Positions 33,942-34,525 of a stretch of DNA of 34,525 bases are shown here, in pieces; position 1 is the first letter of the stretch, and every line of letters starts with the position of its first letter. The stretch lies in NCBI GenBank assembly GCA_034439655.1, contig JAWXAU010000079.1:1-34525 (forward strand), written 5' to 3'. The stretch comes from Bacteroidota bacterium (GTDB taxonomy: Bacteria; Bacteroidota; Bacteroidia; UKL13-3). The notes beneath the pieces were generated by a model. That model was not told the origin of the DNA and ran no database searches. It saw only the letters and a list, made by a program, of their open reading frames with translations. The position numbers were made by a program, and so were the translations under genes.

Positions 33942-34188
33942 TAATACTAGGCCAGCTTTTTGACCTAACTTGCTTGGCAACTTTCCATAGTAGGAGAAAA
34001 AATTTGTACAACACAATTATATACTAGGTATTAACCCGATAAGGTAGAGACCTTGTTCCTCGGGTTTGAGCAAGGATAGCGTTTTGCAGGTTCATATTGT
34101 GCCCGATTAAAAAGCACTATCCTGTCGCTCGAGCACTAAAGTAGTTAAAAGGCAGTAACTTTCGAGAACCATGTCACCCGGGCATAAT
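33942..34188. other. Hairpin-rich stretch without a gene
   Basis: Three consecutive foldable units are visible. AACCCGA (34033-34039) pairs with TCGGGTT (34060-34066), enclosing AAGGT/ACCTT (34041-34045, 34050-34054). GAGC plus AGGATAG (34068-34079) pairs with CTATCCT plus GCTC (34117-34130). CTCGA (34128-34132) pairs with TCGAG (34162-34166), around AGTTA/TAACT. GC content is higher than in nearby gaps. ACCTAAC (33963-33969) and GTTGGGC (34200-34206) frame it and fit the attC core consensus, but the span of 244 bases is too long and the inner L sites are missing. It could be a structured RNA, a recombination site or a terminator cluster. I see no coding sequence here. Confidence 0.4.
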
Positions 34189-34452
34189 TTAAACCTGATG
34201 TTGGGCGTCGTTGTTTCTTTCTGCCGAGTTCAAATTTGCAGGATTAAATTCTATTTTGTCATCCCATGTTGTGGTAAATGTAATCTTTGCTAAATTATAA
34301 TCTATCATAAAAGGAATTTTAACGGCTTGAAAATCATTTATTATAAGCTCGTTGTTATTCCTAAATAAGTTGTCACCATAAAAAGTTGCTAATGTTACAA
34401 GATGCCATTTATCGAAATCAATTGGATTTGTTGATAATTCATTAGACCTCTT
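34189..34452 (-). pseudogene. Degraded C-terminal fragment of an unknown protein
   Basis: The minus strand reads a protein-like stretch of 87 residues: NELSTNPIDFDKWHLVTLA, then FYGDNLFRNNNELIINDFQ, AVKIPFMIDYNLAKITFTT, TWDDKIEFNPANLN, ending ERNNDAQHQV and a stop. It has no start codon, and a TGA at 34453-34455 closes the frame upstream. A second frame just upstream reads KPLYLLESNYERG and would continue into this one after a frameshift near 34450. So this is the tail of a broken gene, with its head lying to the right or beyond the window edge. I do not recognise the family. Confidence 0.5.
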
Positions 34453-34525
34453 TCATAATTCGATTCTAATAAATATAAAGGTTTGAAACACAAATTTTAA
34501 AACTTAGAATGCTGCCCTTTTTTAT

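Noticed and set aside
33963-34206. A standard integron attC site
   Set aside because: The borders fit the core consensus, but the span is longer than typical attC sites, no L'/L'' pairing is visible and no integrase or cassette array is present. Kept only as a low-confidence structured region.

Overview
The window looks like a chromosomal segment of an uncultured or poorly known Bacteroidota bacterium (Sphingobacteriia/Chitinophagia-like). The grounds are: type IX secretion signals (a gliding-motility-type C-terminal domain on a 2026-residue adhesin, plus two type A sorting-domain remnants); stand-alone GldM-C domain proteins; a zapA-rny cluster; moderately AT-rich DNA; and repeated use of the Bacteroidota promoter pattern TTG-N19/20-TAnnTTTG close to start codons. 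I see no rRNA, tRNA, CRISPR array or intact insertion sequence.

Layout. 1-6.5 kb: a small conserved protein; a muropeptide hydrolase (NamZ/DUF1343) and an FtsX/LolC-type permease that share one CATG as divergent starts; a coiled-coil protein, ZapA and RNase Y; then two small membrane proteins. 6.5-10.9 kb: a 516-residue helical protein; a trimeric fibre protein (YadA-like head repeats plus an S74-like tail) broken by two in-frame stop codons; a secreted GldM-C protein; and a truncated paralogue of it. 10.9-13.4 kb (minus strand): LpxD-like acyltransferase, MobA, FdhD. 13.7-17.2 kb: DnaE. 17.25-20.3 kb: an accessory block with its own promoter. It holds an SMC/OLD-like AAA ATPase split by one in-frame TAA, a small TOPRIM/RloB-like partner, a DEDDh exonuclease, and a frameshifted protein with a possible uracil-DNA-glycosylase-like fold. 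20.3-22.3 kb (minus strand): an arsenic operon, arsR - DUF6428 - thioredoxin-type arsC - aquaglyceroporin, with a folded repeat after arsR. 22.5-26.6 kb: a YCF48-like protein and a two-domain M16 peptidase. 26.6-27.5 kb: remnants of two T9SS cargo genes. 27.9-33.9 kb: the giant adhesin. The last 0.6 kb is a hairpin-rich stretch and a degraded gene tail.

Three themes stand out. First, the long core genes and the very long adhesin are uninterrupted, while at least six accessory genes carry nonsense codons, frameshifts, truncations or deletions; this looks like real gene decay rather than poor sequence. Second, most intergenic gaps hold members of two or three families of short palindromic repeats. 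Third, the ATPase plus TOPRIM-like pair at 17.3-18.9 kb is the best candidate for a little-described (possibly defence) system, although this copy may be inactivated.
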